The notes below the pieces were generated by a model. That model was not told where the DNA came from. It made no database searches and saw only the letters and a program-made list of their open reading frames with translations. A stretch of 64,000 nt of DNA from Microtetraspora sp. NBRC 16547 (GTDB lineage: Bacteria > Actinomycetota > Actinomycetes > Streptosporangiales > Streptosporangiaceae): assembly GCF_030268965.1 (NCBI RefSeq), contig NZ_BSSE01000016.1, positions 112,485 to 176,484 on the forward strand, in the 5' to 3' direction. The position numbers were made by a program, and so were the translations under genes. How positions within the stretch are numbered: position 1 is the first letter of the stretch; every line of letters begins with the position of its first letter. Below are positions 36,998-47,511 of this stretch, piece by piece.

Positions 36998-37963
36998 ATG
37001 ACGCAAATCGGGTACACGATGATGACCGAGCAGACGCCCGCCCGGCAGCTGGTGGACGACGTCGTCATCGCCGAGCGCGTCGGTTTCGACTATGCGGTCA
37101 TCTCCGACCACTACTTCCCGTGGCTGGAGGAGATGGGGCACGCGCCGTACGCGTGGTCGGTGCTGGGCGCGGCGGCCGTCTCGACCCGGCGCCTGCCGCT
37201 CATGACGTACGTCACCTGCCCGATCATGCGTTATCACCCGGCGGTGGTCGCGCAGAAGGCGGCCACCATCGGCGTCCTCTCCGAGGGACGGTTCACGCTC
37301 GGCCTGGGCGCGGGGGAGAACCTCAACGAGCACGTGATCGGCCACGGCTGGCCGCCGGTGAACACGCGGCACGACATGTTCCGCGAAGCCATCGAGATCA
37401 TCCAGGAGCTGTTCGACGGCGGGTACACGAGCTATCGCGGTGCGCACTTCGACGTCGACTCCGCCCGCCTGTACGACCTGCCCGACGAGCCGATCCCCAT
37501 CGCGATCGCCGCCTCGGGCGACCAGTCCGGAGAGATCGCCGCCGAGTACGGCGACGGCCTGATCACGATTGAACCGGACGCCGATCTGGTCGCGAAGTTC
37601 GTCTCCGAGGGCGGCCGGGGCAAGCCGGTCTACGGCCAGCTGGCGATCGCCTACGACCCGGACCGGGAGGCGGCGGTGCGGCGGGCCCACCGGCTGTGGC
37701 GCTGGGCGGCGGCGGGTTGGAAGGTCATGGCCGAGCTGCCCGCGCCGGTGAACTTCGACGCCTACGCAGGGACCGTACGACCCGAGGACGTCGCGGAGAA
37801 GGTGCCGTGCGGCTCGGACGTCGACGCCGTGGTGGCGGCCGTACACCGGTTCGTCGACGCTGGTTTCACCCACGTCGCCCTCGTCCAGATCGGCCACGAG
37901 CACCAGAGCGAGTTCTTCGACTGGTCGCGCCGGGAGCTGCTGCCCGCGCTGCGCGGCATCTGA
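36998..37963 (+). CDS. F420-dependent LLM-class oxidoreductase (TIGR03557-like)
   Basis: 321 residues of the luciferase-like/F420 superfamily. Visible: IGYTMMTEQTPARQLVDD, FDYAVISDHYFPWLEEMGH, TYVTCPIMRYHPAVVAQKAAT and SEGRFTLGLGAGENLNEHV, the pattern of the FGD-like subgroup with the HYFPW / NLNEHV cofactor contacts. Related to F420-dependent glucose-6-phosphate dehydrogenase; the substrate is not certain. ATG 36998 is divergent from the ABC operon. A hairpin follows the stop codon. Confidence 0.9.
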   Translation: MTQIGYTMMTEQTPARQLVDDVVIAERVGFDYAVISDHYFPWLEEMGHAPYAWSVLGAAAVSTRRLPLMTYVTCPIMRYHPAVVAQKAATIGVLSEGRFTLGLGAGENLNEHVIGHGWPPVNTRHDMFREAIEIIQELFDGGYTSYRGAHFDVDSARLYDLPDEPIPIAIAASGDQSGEIAAEYGDGLITIEPDADLVAKFVSEGGRGKPVYGQLAIAYDPDREAAVRRAHRLWRWAAAGWKVMAELPAPVNFDAYAGTVRPEDVAEKVPCGSDVDAVVAAVHRFVDAGFTHVALVQIGHEHQSEFFDWSRRELLPALRGI

Positions 37964-37967
37964 CCGC

Positions 37968-37989
37968 TCGCCCCGGGGCTCAGGGGCGA
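37968..37989 (+). terminator. Hairpin after the F420 enzyme gene
   Basis: TCGCCCC-GGGGCTCA-GGGGCGA, a perfect 7-bp GC-rich stem with an 8-base loop starting 4 bp after the stop codon. Likely terminator without U-tract. Confidence 0.55.
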
Positions 37990-38017
37990 TCAGATGGAGC
38001 CCCACCCACGGCCCGGA

Positions 38018-38059
38018 CACCGCCGCCACCTGCGCGGACATCGCCGCCACCTGCGCGGA
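38018..38059. repeat. Two 21-bp direct repeats
   Basis: CACCGCCGCCACCTGCGCGGA and CATCGCCGCCACCTGCGCGGA in tandem (one mismatch) in the 266-bp gap between the F420 gene and the importer operon. The gap also holds the palindrome AGCATATGCT (38194-38203) close to the operon start; no clear promoter hexamers. Confidence 0.6.
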
Positions 38060-38229
38060 TCCCGACCCGACTGATCACGTGACCGTGCCGGGGACGGACA
38101 CCGACGCCGTTTCGCCGCGGAACGACCATCGAAGGATTCGGTGCTCAGACCCGCAAGCGTTCACGACTCTTGGGCCTGTGACATGCCATCGCCAGCATAT
38201 GCTCAATCGTTCGCAAATCAGGAGGATCC

Positions 38230-39114
38230 ATGGCAAATCGCCTTTTTGTTGCCATTGCTGGCGCGCTGGTGGTGTCCGCGCTCGCGGGCGGCTGCGGGCG
38301 TTCGTCGTCGGGAACCACCGCGGGCGAGGGCGCGGCGGCGACGGCGGGCAAGTCCGCCAAGGATCTGGTGCCCGAGGCCGTGCGCAAGACCGGCGAGCTG
38401 CGGGTGGCCACGTCCGAGGGATACCCGCCGATGGAGATGTACAAGAAGGGCACCCAGGAGCTCACCGGAGTCGACCCCGACCTCGGCGCCGCCATCGCCG
38501 AGAAGCTGGGGCTCAAGTTCACCATCACCAACGCCGCCTTCGACGGCCTCATCCCCGGCCTCCAGGGCGGCCGCTGGGACATCGTGATGTCCTCGATGAG
38601 CGACACCGAGGCGCGGCGCGGCGCGGTCGACTTCGTCGACTACTTCAACGCCGGTGGCGCGATCATGGTCAAGAAGGGCAACCCCGAGGGCATCAAGACG
38701 CTCGACGACCTCTGCGGCAAGACGGTGGTCCTCGCCAAGGGCAGCTCCAACCTGGCCATCGGCGAGAGGCAGAACGAGAAGTGCGCCACCAAGATGAAGA
38801 TCATGCAGAGTGAGGACGCTCCCACCGGCCTGCTCTCGCTGGACTCCGGCCGCGCGGTCGCGACCATCGTCGACTCCCCCGTCGCCCACATGTACGCCAA
38901 TGAGACCGGCAACTATGAGGTGCTCTCCGAGCAGTACGACGCCGGTCCGTGGGGCATCGCGATCGACAAGCGCAACACCGGGCTGCGTGACGCCGTGGCC
39001 AAGGCCATGGGCGAGCTCCAGGCCGACGGCGGCTACAAGGCCGTCCTCGAGGAGTACGGCGTCGGCGCAAACGCCGTGTCCGAGGTCCTGGTGAACACGA
39101 AGCCGTGGAAGTGA
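38230..39114 (+). CDS. Polar amino acid ABC importer, substrate-binding lipoprotein
   Basis: 294 residues. Signal peptide with lipobox SALAGGC (Cys at ~21), then an SBP_bac_3 domain: TGELRVATSEGYPPMEMYKK, GVDPDLGAAIAEKLG, FDGLIPGLQGGRWDIVMSSM, and LDDLCGKTVVLAKGSS. These are the ligand-pocket regions of glutamine/arginine-type binding proteins. First gene of a five-gene coupled operon, with AGGAGG at ideal distance before ATG 38230. The D-aminoacylase downstream suggests a D-amino acid or N-acyl derivative as ligand; that is inference. Confidence 0.93.
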   Translation: MANRLFVAIAGALVVSALAGGCGRSSSGTTAGEGAAATAGKSAKDLVPEAVRKTGELRVATSEGYPPMEMYKKGTQELTGVDPDLGAAIAEKLGLKFTITNAAFDGLIPGLQGGRWDIVMSSMSDTEARRGAVDFVDYFNAGGAIMVKKGNPEGIKTLDDLCGKTVVLAKGSSNLAIGERQNEKCATKMKIMQSEDAPTGLLSLDSGRAVATIVDSPVAHMYANETGNYEVLSEQYDAGPWGIAIDKRNTGLRDAVAKAMGELQADGGYKAVLEEYGVGANAVSEVLVNTKPWK

Positions 39115-40051
39115 CGCCCGCCGGGGCCACCCCCGGATCGCGGGACGGGGAGCCGGCCGCCGAGCCGCCGGTCGAGCTGCCGATCAACGCGGTGCGGCCC
39201 CCGCGCCCGGGTCGGCTGATCGGCGGGGCGGTCGCCCTGCTCTTCCTGGCCTGGCTCGCGTACACGATCATCGTCAACGAGAACATCCACTGGGACGTGA
39301 TCGTCTCGTTCCTCACCGACGGCCGGATCCTCGGCGGTCTGTGGGTGACGATCCAGCTCACCGTGTTCTCCATGGTGATCGGCCTGGTCCTCGGCGTGAT
39401 GGCCGCGGTGATGCAGCTGTCCGACAGCCCCGTACTGCGCGGCACGTCGGCGCTCTACACCTGGTTCTTCCGCGGCACGCCCCTGCTGGTGCAGCTGATC
39501 TTCTGGTTCAACATCGGCCTCGTCTTCCCGTCCTTCGGCATCGGCGTGCCGTTCGGCGGCCCGAAGCTGATCGAGTGGCAGGCCAACGAGCTGATCACCC
39601 CGTTCACCGCGGCGCTGCTCGGCCTCGCGATCAACGAGGGCGCGTACATGGCCGAGATCGTGCGGGCGGGCATCCGCTCGGTGGACCCGGGCCAGCGCGA
39701 GGCCGCCGAGGCGCTCGGCATGTCGCACCGGCAGGTGCTGCGCCGGGTGGTGCTCCCGCAGGCCATGCGAGTGATCATCCCGCCCACCGGCAACCAGTTC
39801 ATCTCCATGCTGAAGACCACGTCGATGGTCTCGGTCATCGCCGGGGCCGAGCTGCTGACCGTCGCCCAGCGCATCTACCTGGGCAACTTCGAGGTCATCG
39901 CGATGCTCATCGTGGCGTCGATCTGGTACGTCGTGCTCACCACGATCGCCAGCATCGGCCAGCACTTCATCGAGAAGCGGTTCGAGCGCGGTCACGCCGC
40001 GCTGGGGGCGCGGGTCCGCCGTAACCTGCGGCCGTTCGCGAAGGAGCCGGC

Positions 40052-40055
<4 letters not shown>
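39105..40055 (+). CDS. Polar amino acid ABC importer, permease
   Basis: 316 residues. N-terminal ~45 residues are cytosolic and Pro-rich, then TM1 ([18 protein letters not shown]), a second helix at ~83-105 and the HisMQ-type core: [15 protein letters not shown] and the EAA loop [24 protein letters not shown], then [23 protein letters not shown] 39105 overlaps the binding-protein gene by 10 bp; GTG 39111 is an alternative. One permease only, so probably a homodimer. Confidence 0.94.
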
Positions 40056-40824
<769 letters not shown>

Positions 40825-40828
<4 letters not shown>

Positions 40829-42420
40829 GCCGTTTCGACCTCCTGATCCGCGGAGGCCTCCTGTTCGACGGTACGGCCCGGCCGGGCCGGGAAGCCGACG
40901 TCGCCGTGGCCGGCGGCCGGCTGACCGTGCTCCCTCCGGGTGCCGCGGCGGCCGCGGCCGAGGTGATCGACGCCCGCGGGCGGGCCGTCGCCCCCGGCTT
41001 CATCGACGTGCACACCCATTCCGACGGCGTCGCGCTGCTCGGCCAGGACGACCGGGAGCTGGTACGCGCCGCGGTGCTCCAGGGCGTGACCACGGAGATC
41101 TGCGGCAACTGCGGATCGAGCCTGTTCCCGGCGCTGCCGGAGCGGGTGGTCGCGATGCGGGCGGACGCCCGCGTCTCCTTCGGCGGCGACGTCGGCATAT
41201 ATCAGGACTTCGCGGGATTCGCCGAGGCGCACGCCCGGGTGCCCAGGGCCAACCACCTCGCCTCCCTCGTCGGCCACGGCACGCTCCGCGCCGGGGTACT
41301 CGGTCCCGTGGACCGGCCCGCCACCCCGGCCGAGCTGGCCGCCATGTGCGACCTGCTCGACCGTGCCCTGTCCCAGGGCGCCGCCGGGCTCTCCACCGGC
41401 CTCATCTACACCCCCGGCACGTACGCGAGCACCGATGAGGTGGTGGCGCTGGCCGCCGTCGCGGCCCGGCACGGCAAGCCGTACGTCACCCACCTGCGCG
41501 ACGAGATGTCCCGCGTGGAGGAGGCGCTGGAGGAGGCGGTCGAGATCGCCCGCCGCAGCGGCGCCGCACTGCACGTCTCCCACCACAAGACCGCCGGCCG
41601 GTACGCCTGGGGCCGCACGGAGCGGACCCTGCCGAGGATCGCCGAGCTGCGGGCCGGTGGAATGGACGTGACCTGCGACGTCTACCCGTACACCGCGGGG
41701 AGCACGGCGCTGGCCGCGATGCTCCCGCCATGGGCGAACGACGGTGGCATGGCCGCGCTGACCCGCAGACTGGGCAGCCCGGAGGAGCGGGACCGGATGC
41801 GCCGCGCCATCGCCGAGGGTGTGCCCGGCTGGGAGAACACCGTCGGCAACGGCGGCTGGGACCGCATCTCGGTCGCCTGCGCCCCGCGCCACCCGGAGAC
41901 CGAGGGCAGGACCATCGCCGAGCTGGCCGCGACCGCGGGCGCCGACCCCCTCGACACGGCCGCCGAGCTCCTCCTCGCGGAGGGCGGCGAGGTGACGATC
42001 ATCAGCCACTCCATGATCGAGGACGACGTCCGGCGGGTCCTGGCCGCGCCGTACACGATGATCGGTTCGGACGGCGTGCCCAAGCCGGGCGGCCGGCCGC
42101 ACCCGCGCTGGGCCGGGACGTTCCCCCGCGTGCTCGGGCACTACGTCCGGGACCTGGGCCTGCTCACCCTGGAGAGCGCGGTGCACAAGATGACCGGGAT
42201 GGCCGCCGCCAGATTCGGCCTGACCGGCCGGGGCGTGATCCGGGACGGCGCGCTCGCCGACCTCGTGGTCTTCGACCCGGACACCGTGGCGGACGGCGCC
42301 ACCTTCACCGACCCGCTGCTGCCTCCGGCCGGCGTGGACGCGGTGGTGGTCGGCGGCGCGCTCGTGGCCCGCGAGGGCGTGGAGACCGGCGCGCGGCCGG
42401 GCACGGTGCTGGCGCTGTGA
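40825..42420 (+). CDS. N-acyl-D-amino acid deacylase (D-aminoacylase)
   Basis: 531 residues of the amidohydrolase superfamily. [20 protein letters not shown] and [12 protein letters not shown] (metal His-x-His), [12 protein letters not shown] (the Cys/Asn-rich motif of D-aminoacylases), [27 protein letters not shown] and the late [15 protein letters not shown] / [17 protein letters not shown] motifs are all present. It removes acyl groups from N-acyl-D-amino acids. Cytosolic. GTG start overlaps the transporter gene by 4 bp and the stop overlaps the serine-hydrolase start by 4 bp. Strong evidence that the importer brings in its substrate. Confidence 0.94.
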
Positions 42421-43295
42421 CAGTGGAGTGGAAATTGACCAGCGGGATCGATGAGGCCATGACGGTTGACGAGCGGGTGCGGGCGGCGGCCGCCCGGGTC
42501 GAGGAGGTCGCCGCGTCCTGCCCCGGGACGCTCGCCGCCTGCGTGCCCGGCCTGCTCGGCGTGAACGAGGACGTCGAGCTGCCGCTCGCCAGCACCGGCA
42601 AGCTGCTGCTGCTCGCCGCGGTCGCCCAGGGGGTGGCCGGCGGCGAGCTCGACCCCGGCGAGACGGTCGAGCTGGCCGAGGACGACTACGCGGCCGGATC
42701 CGGGCTGCTGATCGGTCTGTCCGCCCGGACCTGGACGATCGGGGACCTGGCGCTGCTCACCGCGTCGGTCAGCGACAACACCGCGACCAACGCGCTGCTG
42801 CGGCGGCTCGGCCTGGACCGGGTGGCCGCGATCGCGGCCGGTCTCGGGCTGGTCCGGACCCGGATCCTGGACCGGATCAGGGAGCCCCGGCTGCCCGTCC
42901 ACCCGCCGGCCTTCGCCCTCGGCACGGCCCGCGAGCTGGCCGCCCTCGCCGCCGCCCTGGACGGCGAGGAGCCGTGGAAGCGGCTGATGCTCGGCTGGAT
43001 GGCGCACAACACCGACCGGAGCCTGGTGCCCGCGCTGCTGCCGCACGAGCCCGAGGACCGGGAGATCCCGGAGGCCGTGCCGTACCCGGGGGTGTGGGTG
43101 GCCAACAAGACGGGCACCGACGCCGGGACCCGGGCCGACGTCGGCCTGCTCGTCGGGACCCGGCGGCTCGGCTACGCCGTGCTCGCCCACGGGCCGGACG
43201 GCAGCGAGCACGACCTGGTCCTGGCCATCCGCGAGGTCGGCCGCGCCATCGCCGCGCTCGTCCACTGCACCGCGAGGGGCGCGGCGGTGAAGTAA
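42417..43295 (+). CDS. Class A beta-lactamase-like serine hydrolase without signal peptide
   Basis: 292 residues of the penicillin-recognising fold: SxxK at Ser59-Thr-Gly-Lys62, SDN at 119-121, KTG at 231-233. I see no ExxLN (Glu166) motif, so deacylation as in true beta-lactamases is doubtful and a DD-peptidase, esterase or amidase role is more likely. There is no signal peptide or lipobox ([20 protein letters not shown]), odd for this fold, and the protein would stay in the cytosol. GTG 42417 overlaps the D-aminoacylase stop by 4 bp (GTGA); ATG 42459 is an alternative start. Probably acts on imported D-amino acid-containing peptides. Confidence 0.88.
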   Translation: MTVEWKLTSGIDEAMTVDERVRAAAARVEEVAASCPGTLAACVPGLLGVNEDVELPLASTGKLLLLAAVAQGVAGGELDPGETVELAEDDYAAGSGLLIGLSARTWTIGDLALLTASVSDNTATNALLRRLGLDRVAAIAAGLGLVRTRILDRIREPRLPVHPPAFALGTARELAALAAALDGEEPWKRLMLGWMAHNTDRSLVPALLPHEPEDREIPEAVPYPGVWVANKTGTDAGTRADVGLLVGTRRLGYAVLAHGPDGSEHDLVLAIREVGRAIAALVHCTARGAAVK

Positions 43296-43390
43296 CCGAG
43301 GAACGCCCGGAGCGAGGACGTGACGAGGGCACGAGCCGACTTCGGGCGCCCCGAGCCCGCGCGAGCGAAGCGAGCGCGAACAAACACGGT

Positions 43391-44302
43391 TCAGCGGAGC
43401 GCGAGGCGCAACCGGGCCGAGGCGTCGCGGAGATAGTCCAGGAAGGACCGGAGCGCGGGGTTCGGATTGGTCGGCCGAGACGCCGCGCCGATCCTCCGGT
43501 AGAGCTTGGGCGCGTCCACCTGGCAGACCTGGATGCCGCTGGCGCCGTGCGCGCCCAGGCTGGGCACCAGCGCCACCCCCAGCCCGGCGCGCACCAGGCC
43601 GAGCGTCACCTCGTAGTGGTCGCTCCGGCACCGGATGGTCGGGCTGAACCCCTCCAGCGCGCTGGCGCGTTCCAGCACCGATACGGGGGTGTCCGTGCCG
43701 TACGTCGTGATCCACGGCTCCTCGGCCAGGTCGGCGAGCCGTACCCGGGGACGCTGGCCGGCCGGGTGGCCGAGCGGCAGCACGAGAAGCTGCGGCTCGT
43801 CGAACAGGTGGGTGACCTCCACGCCCTTGGGCGGCTTCCACGGGTCGAGGGCGTGCTCGAAGACGACCAGCACGTCCAGCGCGCCCCGCTCCACGTCGGG
43901 CAGCAGCTCGTGCGGCTGGCCGAGCACGAGATCCAGCTCGACGGCGGGGTGCCGGGCGGTGAAGGTGGACAGCGCGAGCGGCAGCAGCCGGTAGCCCGCC
44001 GAGGCGAAGAACCCGATGCGGAGCTGCCCCGCGTCGGCCCGCGCCTGGGCGAGCAGGTCCTTCTCGGCGGCCTCGATGAGATCGAGCACCTCGTGCGCCC
44101 GGGTGGCGAGCCGCCGCCCGGCCGCGGTGAGCCGCAGGCTGTGCGCGGCGCGCTCCACCAGCCCCACGCCGGCCTCCTCCTCCAACCGGGAGAGCTGGTG
44201 GGACACGGCGGAGGGGGAGAGCCGCAGATTACGCGCGGCTCCGGCGATGCTCCCCGTCCTGAAGACCTCGAGAAGCACCCTCAGGCGGTGGCTGCTCAGC
44301 AT
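43391..44302 (-). CDS. LysR family transcriptional regulator
   Basis: 303 residues: N-terminal winged helix (LRVLLEVFRTGSIAGAARNLRLSPSAVSHQL split by the usual turn), then an effector domain with two Rossmann-like halves (QLRIGFFASAGYRLLPLAL, YEVTLGLVRAGLGVALVP). It is convergent with the importer operon, 95 bp from its end, and lies 18 bp downstream of a methyltransferase gene on its own strand. It may control either; LysR regulators usually act on a divergent neighbour, which is not the case here. Confidence 0.92.
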   Translation of the reverse strand: MLSSHRLRVLLEVFRTGSIAGAARNLRLSPSAVSHQLSRLEEEAGVGLVERAAHSLRLTAAGRRLATRAHEVLDLIEAAEKDLLAQARADAGQLRIGFFASAGYRLLPLALSTFTARHPAVELDLVLGQPHELLPDVERGALDVLVVFEHALDPWKPPKGVEVTHLFDEPQLLVLPLGHPAGQRPRVRLADLAEEPWITTYGTDTPVSVLERASALEGFSPTIRCRSDHYEVTLGLVRAGLGVALVPSLGAHGASGIQVCQVDAPKLYRRIGAASRPTNPNPALRSFLDYLRDASARLRLALR

Positions 44303-44320
44303 CCACCAAGTATGGGCGCA

Positions 44321-45130
44321 CTATCGAAGCAGCCCGACCCCGCTGAACCCGTCGACGCCGGGAAGCTTGGGCAGCGCGGGCTCGCCCGCCTCGGGACGCC
44401 AGTCGCCGGTCGAGACCAGGCCGGGCTCCACGAGCTCGAACCCGTCGAAGAACCGCAGGATCTGCGTCCGGGTCCGGGGCGTCGCGTTTCCGGCCGACGT
44501 CTGGGCGTACAGCTCGCGGCCTTCACGCAGCGCGTCCTCGTCGAGGTCGCCGAAGGAGAGGTGGCTGATCACCATGGCGCTCCCGGGGGCGAGCCGGCCG
44601 CGCAGGGTGGTGACCACCTGCCCCGCCAGCTCGTCCTCGGGGATGAAGTGCAGCACGGCGAGCATGAGCAGCCCCACCGGGCGGTCGAAGTCGAGGTGGC
44701 CCCCGACCCGCGGATCGTCGAGGATGGCGCCGGGCTCCCGGAGGTCGCCGTCCACGACGATGGTCTGCGCGCTGTCCGCCAGCAGGGCCCGCCCGTGCGC
44801 GAGCACGATGGGATCGTTGTCGACGTAGACGACGCGTGAGTCGGGCGCCGCGCGCAGCGCCACCTGGTGCACGTTCTCCTGCGTGGGCAGGCCGGCGCCG
44901 ATGTCGAGGAACTGGCGGATCCCGGTCCCGGCCAGGAACCGTACGGCACGGCTGAGGAAACGCCGGTTGGCCTGGACGCCCTCCCGGACGTTGGGCGTGA
45001 GCTCGATGACCTTCTCGGCGGCGGCCCGATCGGCGGCGAAGTTGTCCTTCCCGCCGAGAAGATAGTCGTAGATCCGCGCCACGCTCGGAATGTTCGGATT
45101 GATTCCCGGGGGCGCCTGCTCCGTGCTCAT
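44321..45130 (-). CDS. SAM-dependent methyltransferase, PF04672 (DUF574) type
   Basis: 269 residues. The family opening is exact in style: INPNIPSVARIYDYLLGGKDNF, then ANRRFLSRAVRFLAG, IRQFLDIGAGLPTQENVHQ (motif I) and VVYVDNDPIVLAHGRALLA. This actinobacterial family is large and of unknown target. ATG 45130. It precedes the LysR gene by 18 bp on the same strand. Confidence 0.9.
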   Translation of the reverse strand: MSTEQAPPGINPNIPSVARIYDYLLGGKDNFAADRAAAEKVIELTPNVREGVQANRRFLSRAVRFLAGTGIRQFLDIGAGLPTQENVHQVALRAAPDSRVVYVDNDPIVLAHGRALLADSAQTIVVDGDLREPGAILDDPRVGGHLDFDRPVGLLMLAVLHFIPEDELAGQVVTTLRGRLAPGSAMVISHLSFGDLDEDALREGRELYAQTSAGNATPRTRTQILRFFDGFELVEPGLVSTGDWRPEAGEPALPKLPGVDGFSGVGLLR

Positions 45131-45240
45131 CTGTCCCGTCCCGTAGTGCTTCGTGGTGATCGCCAACGCTACCGATAGATCATGATTTACGCATGTAAAA
45201 CACGCAGCATCGTTACATTTCGGCGCAGGAGTCGCACAGC

Positions 45241-45527
45241 ATGACCGATCTCGCGGCGCTGCCCGAAGGCGTGCTCCGCTTCGCGAACGGGGTGCCGGTC
45301 GCCCTGCACGCCCCCGGCCGAGGGCTGACCTCGGTGCCGCCCGCCATCGGCGAGCTGACGTCGCTGCGCCGCGTCGACCCGGACGGCAACGCGCTGACCG
45401 CGCTGCCCGCCGCCCTCGCGCGCTGCCGCGGCTGGAGGTTCTCACGGTCTACGGCAACCGGATCACCGAGATCCCGCCGGAGCTCGGCCGGCTCACCGCA
45501 GCTCACGGATGCGGCCGGAGAACGTGA
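45241..45527 (+). pseudogene. Leucine-rich-repeat protein gene, frameshifted and truncated
   Basis: From ATG 45241 the frame encodes two LRR units (LTSVPPAIGELTSLRRVDPDG, NALTALPAALAR). Near 45425 the LRR pattern jumps to another frame: from CTG 45432 it reads LEVLTVYGNRITEIPPELGR LT, then stops at 45527. One missing base (a G in GCGCG-CTGCCGCGG) restores a continuous LRR reading. The gene also ends early, after about four repeats. The open frame of the first reading to 45678 is chance sequence. Confidence 0.75.
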
Positions 45528-45713
45528 GCTTCCCGATATATCCGCCCTGTACGGCCGATCAGTGCCGACTCGGCGCCCCGTACGGAATGGCTCGGGGCCG
45601 CAATTCAAAAGACTTGTAAAGGCATCTCTCAGTACTTCGTGTCTAGCCGGTGAAAAGGCCCGGCGACGTGTCTCCTAGATAGCCGTATTCGCCTACTGCC
45701 TTGGAGGCCGAAC

Positions 45714-46244
45714 ATGAAGAAACTGCTATACGTGGGTGCGCTCGCGCTCGGCGTTCTGGCGACCGGCTGCGGCGCCGGCACCGATGCCGACACCAGCGAA
45801 GCCAGCCCCGTCTCCGCCGGTGAGGAGACGTCGCCCGGCATGATGTCTCCCTCGGAGATGATGACGCCGATGCCCATCGAGACCGGTCCCGCCAAGCTCT
45901 CGGTCATGCCCTCGGGAATCGGCAAGATCGTCGTCGGTACGAACCAGCACACGGCCTACCTCTTCGAGAAGGACAAGAACGGCAAGTCGTCCTGCACGGG
46001 CGCCTGCGCGGAGGCCTGGCCTCCGGTCCTCTCCGAGGGCAAGCCCGAGGCCGGCGAGGGCGTCAAGGCGAACCTGCTCGGCACGCTCAAGCGCGCCGAC
46101 GGCAAGATGCAGGTGACCTACAACAAGCACCCGCTGTACTACTTCGCCAAGGACGAGAAGCCCGGCGACACCAAGGGGCAGAAGCTCAAGGAGTTCGGCG
46201 CCGAGTGGTACGCGGTGAACCCGGATGGCAAGAAGGTGGGCTAG
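45714..46244 (+). CDS. Lipoprotein with PF03640 (COG4315) secreted repeats
   Basis: 176 residues. Signal peptide and lipobox LGVLATGC (Cys ~19), a Ser/Met/Glu-rich linker, then two copies of the PF03640 repeat: VVGTNQHTAYLFEKDKNGKS with CTGACAEAWPPV, and LLGTLKRADGKMQVTYNKHP with LYYFAKDEKPGDTKGQ. Function unknown; the family is common in actinobacterial envelopes. ATG 45714 follows TTGGAGG at good distance. Stand-alone. Confidence 0.93.
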   Translation: MKKLLYVGALALGVLATGCGAGTDADTSEASPVSAGEETSPGMMSPSEMMTPMPIETGPAKLSVMPSGIGKIVVGTNQHTAYLFEKDKNGKSSCTGACAEAWPPVLSEGKPEAGEGVKANLLGTLKRADGKMQVTYNKHPLYYFAKDEKPGDTKGQKLKEFGAEWYAVNPDGKKVG

Positions 46245-46435
46245 AACCGTTGGCCTCGGTTTCGAGGTACCGGCTCCACGCGTCACCACATCCGCCGTAC
46301 GGCCGGATCACTCGTCGCCCTGGGCTCACCGGCCCGGGCGGCGAGCTCTGCGGCGTCGTCCTGGCCGCGGTGGGCCGGCGCCGCGGGCCCGCCCGCGGAC
46401 CAGCGGCCAGGGGTGAACCGATACCCTGACCGGTG

Positions 46436-47497
46436 ATGTATCGATTCGTGTTCACGCTGGTCCTGAGCCGCCTCGACGCGGAGGACGTCCATCACCTGAC
46501 GATCAGGGCGCTCCGCCTGCTGGCGGCCCTCCCGATCGCCAAGCGGGTGTTGCACCGGCGGCTGGCCCCCCGTGACGAGGCGCTCCGTGTCCCCGCCTTC
46601 GGAGTGCACTTCCCCGGCCCCTTCGGTCTGGCCGCCGGATTCGACAAGAACGCCGAGTGCTTCGAGGCGCTCGCCGCCTTCGGGTTCAGCCACGTCGAGG
46701 TGGGGACCATCACCGCGCGGCCCCAACCGGGGAACCCCCGGCCCCGCCTGTTCCGGCTGGTCCGCGACCACGCGATCATCAACAGGATGGGCTTCAACAA
46801 CGCCGGAGCCCGCGCCGCCGCGGCACGGCTGCGTCGGCCACGAGGGCTTCCCGCGGTCGTCGGCGTGAACATCGGCAAGACCAAGGTGGTGCCCGAGGAG
46901 CAGGCCGCCGAGGACTATATGGCCAGCGCCAAGGAGCTCGCGCCTCTCGCCGACTACCTCGTCGTCAACGTCAGCTCGCCGAACACTCCCGGTCTGCGCA
47001 ACCTGCAGGCCGTCGAGCTGCTGCGCCCCCTCCTGGAGAGCGTCAAGAGCGTGGCGGGCCGCACCCCGCTGCTCGTGAAGATCGCCCCCGACCTGGCAGA
47101 CGAGGACGTCGACGCGGTCGCCGACCTGGCGGTCGAGCTCGGCCTCTCCGGCATCATCGCCACCAACACCACGATCGGACGGCCCGGCGTCGTCAGCGAC
47201 GAGACGGGCGGGCTGTCCGGCCGTCCGCTCAAGGCCCGGTCACTGGAGGTGCTGCGCCGGCTGCACGCCAGGGTGGGAGACCGGCTGACGCTGGTCTCCG
47301 TCGGCGGCGTCGAGGACCTCGACGACGTGTGGGAGCGCATCCTGGCCGGGGCGACCCTCGTCCAGGGATACACCGGCATGATCTACGCCGGTCCGCTGTG
47401 GGCGTCGCGGATCCACCGGGGGCTCTCCCGGCGGCTTCGTCGTCACGGCTACAGCTCGATCTCCGAGGTCGTCGGGGCCGCCGACCGCATCGGCTGA
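46436..47497 (+). CDS. pyrD: Dihydroorotate dehydrogenase (quinone)
   Basis: 353 residues, class 2 enzyme oxidising dihydroorotate to orotate with FMN and passing electrons to menaquinone. The N-terminal amphipathic helix pair ([22 protein letters not shown]) is the membrane-docking domain. [44 protein letters not shown] (catalytic Ser) and [12 protein letters not shown] with [13 protein letters not shown] and [10 protein letters not shown] follow in order. GTG 46433 may also serve as start. Confidence 0.96.
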   Translation: MYRFVFTLVLSRLDAEDVHHLTIRALRLLAALPIAKRVLHRRLAPRDEALRVPAFGVHFPGPFGLAAGFDKNAECFEALAAFGFSHVEVGTITARPQPGNPRPRLFRLVRDHAIINRMGFNNAGARAAAARLRRPRGLPAVVGVNIGKTKVVPEEQAAEDYMASAKELAPLADYLVVNVSSPNTPGLRNLQAVELLRPLLESVKSVAGRTPLLVKIAPDLADEDVDAVADLAVELGLSGIIATNTTIGRPGVVSDETGGLSGRPLKARSLEVLRRLHARVGDRLTLVSVGGVEDLDDVWERILAGATLVQGYTGMIYAGPLWASRIHRGLSRRLRRHGYSSISEVVGAADRIG

Positions 47498-47511
47498 CCG
47501 GCCGCGACCGG

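Noticed and set aside
43296..43390. GAGCGAAGCGAGCG stretch as a possible terminator
   Set aside because: The copies are direct, not inverted, repeats and do not form a stem on the same strand.
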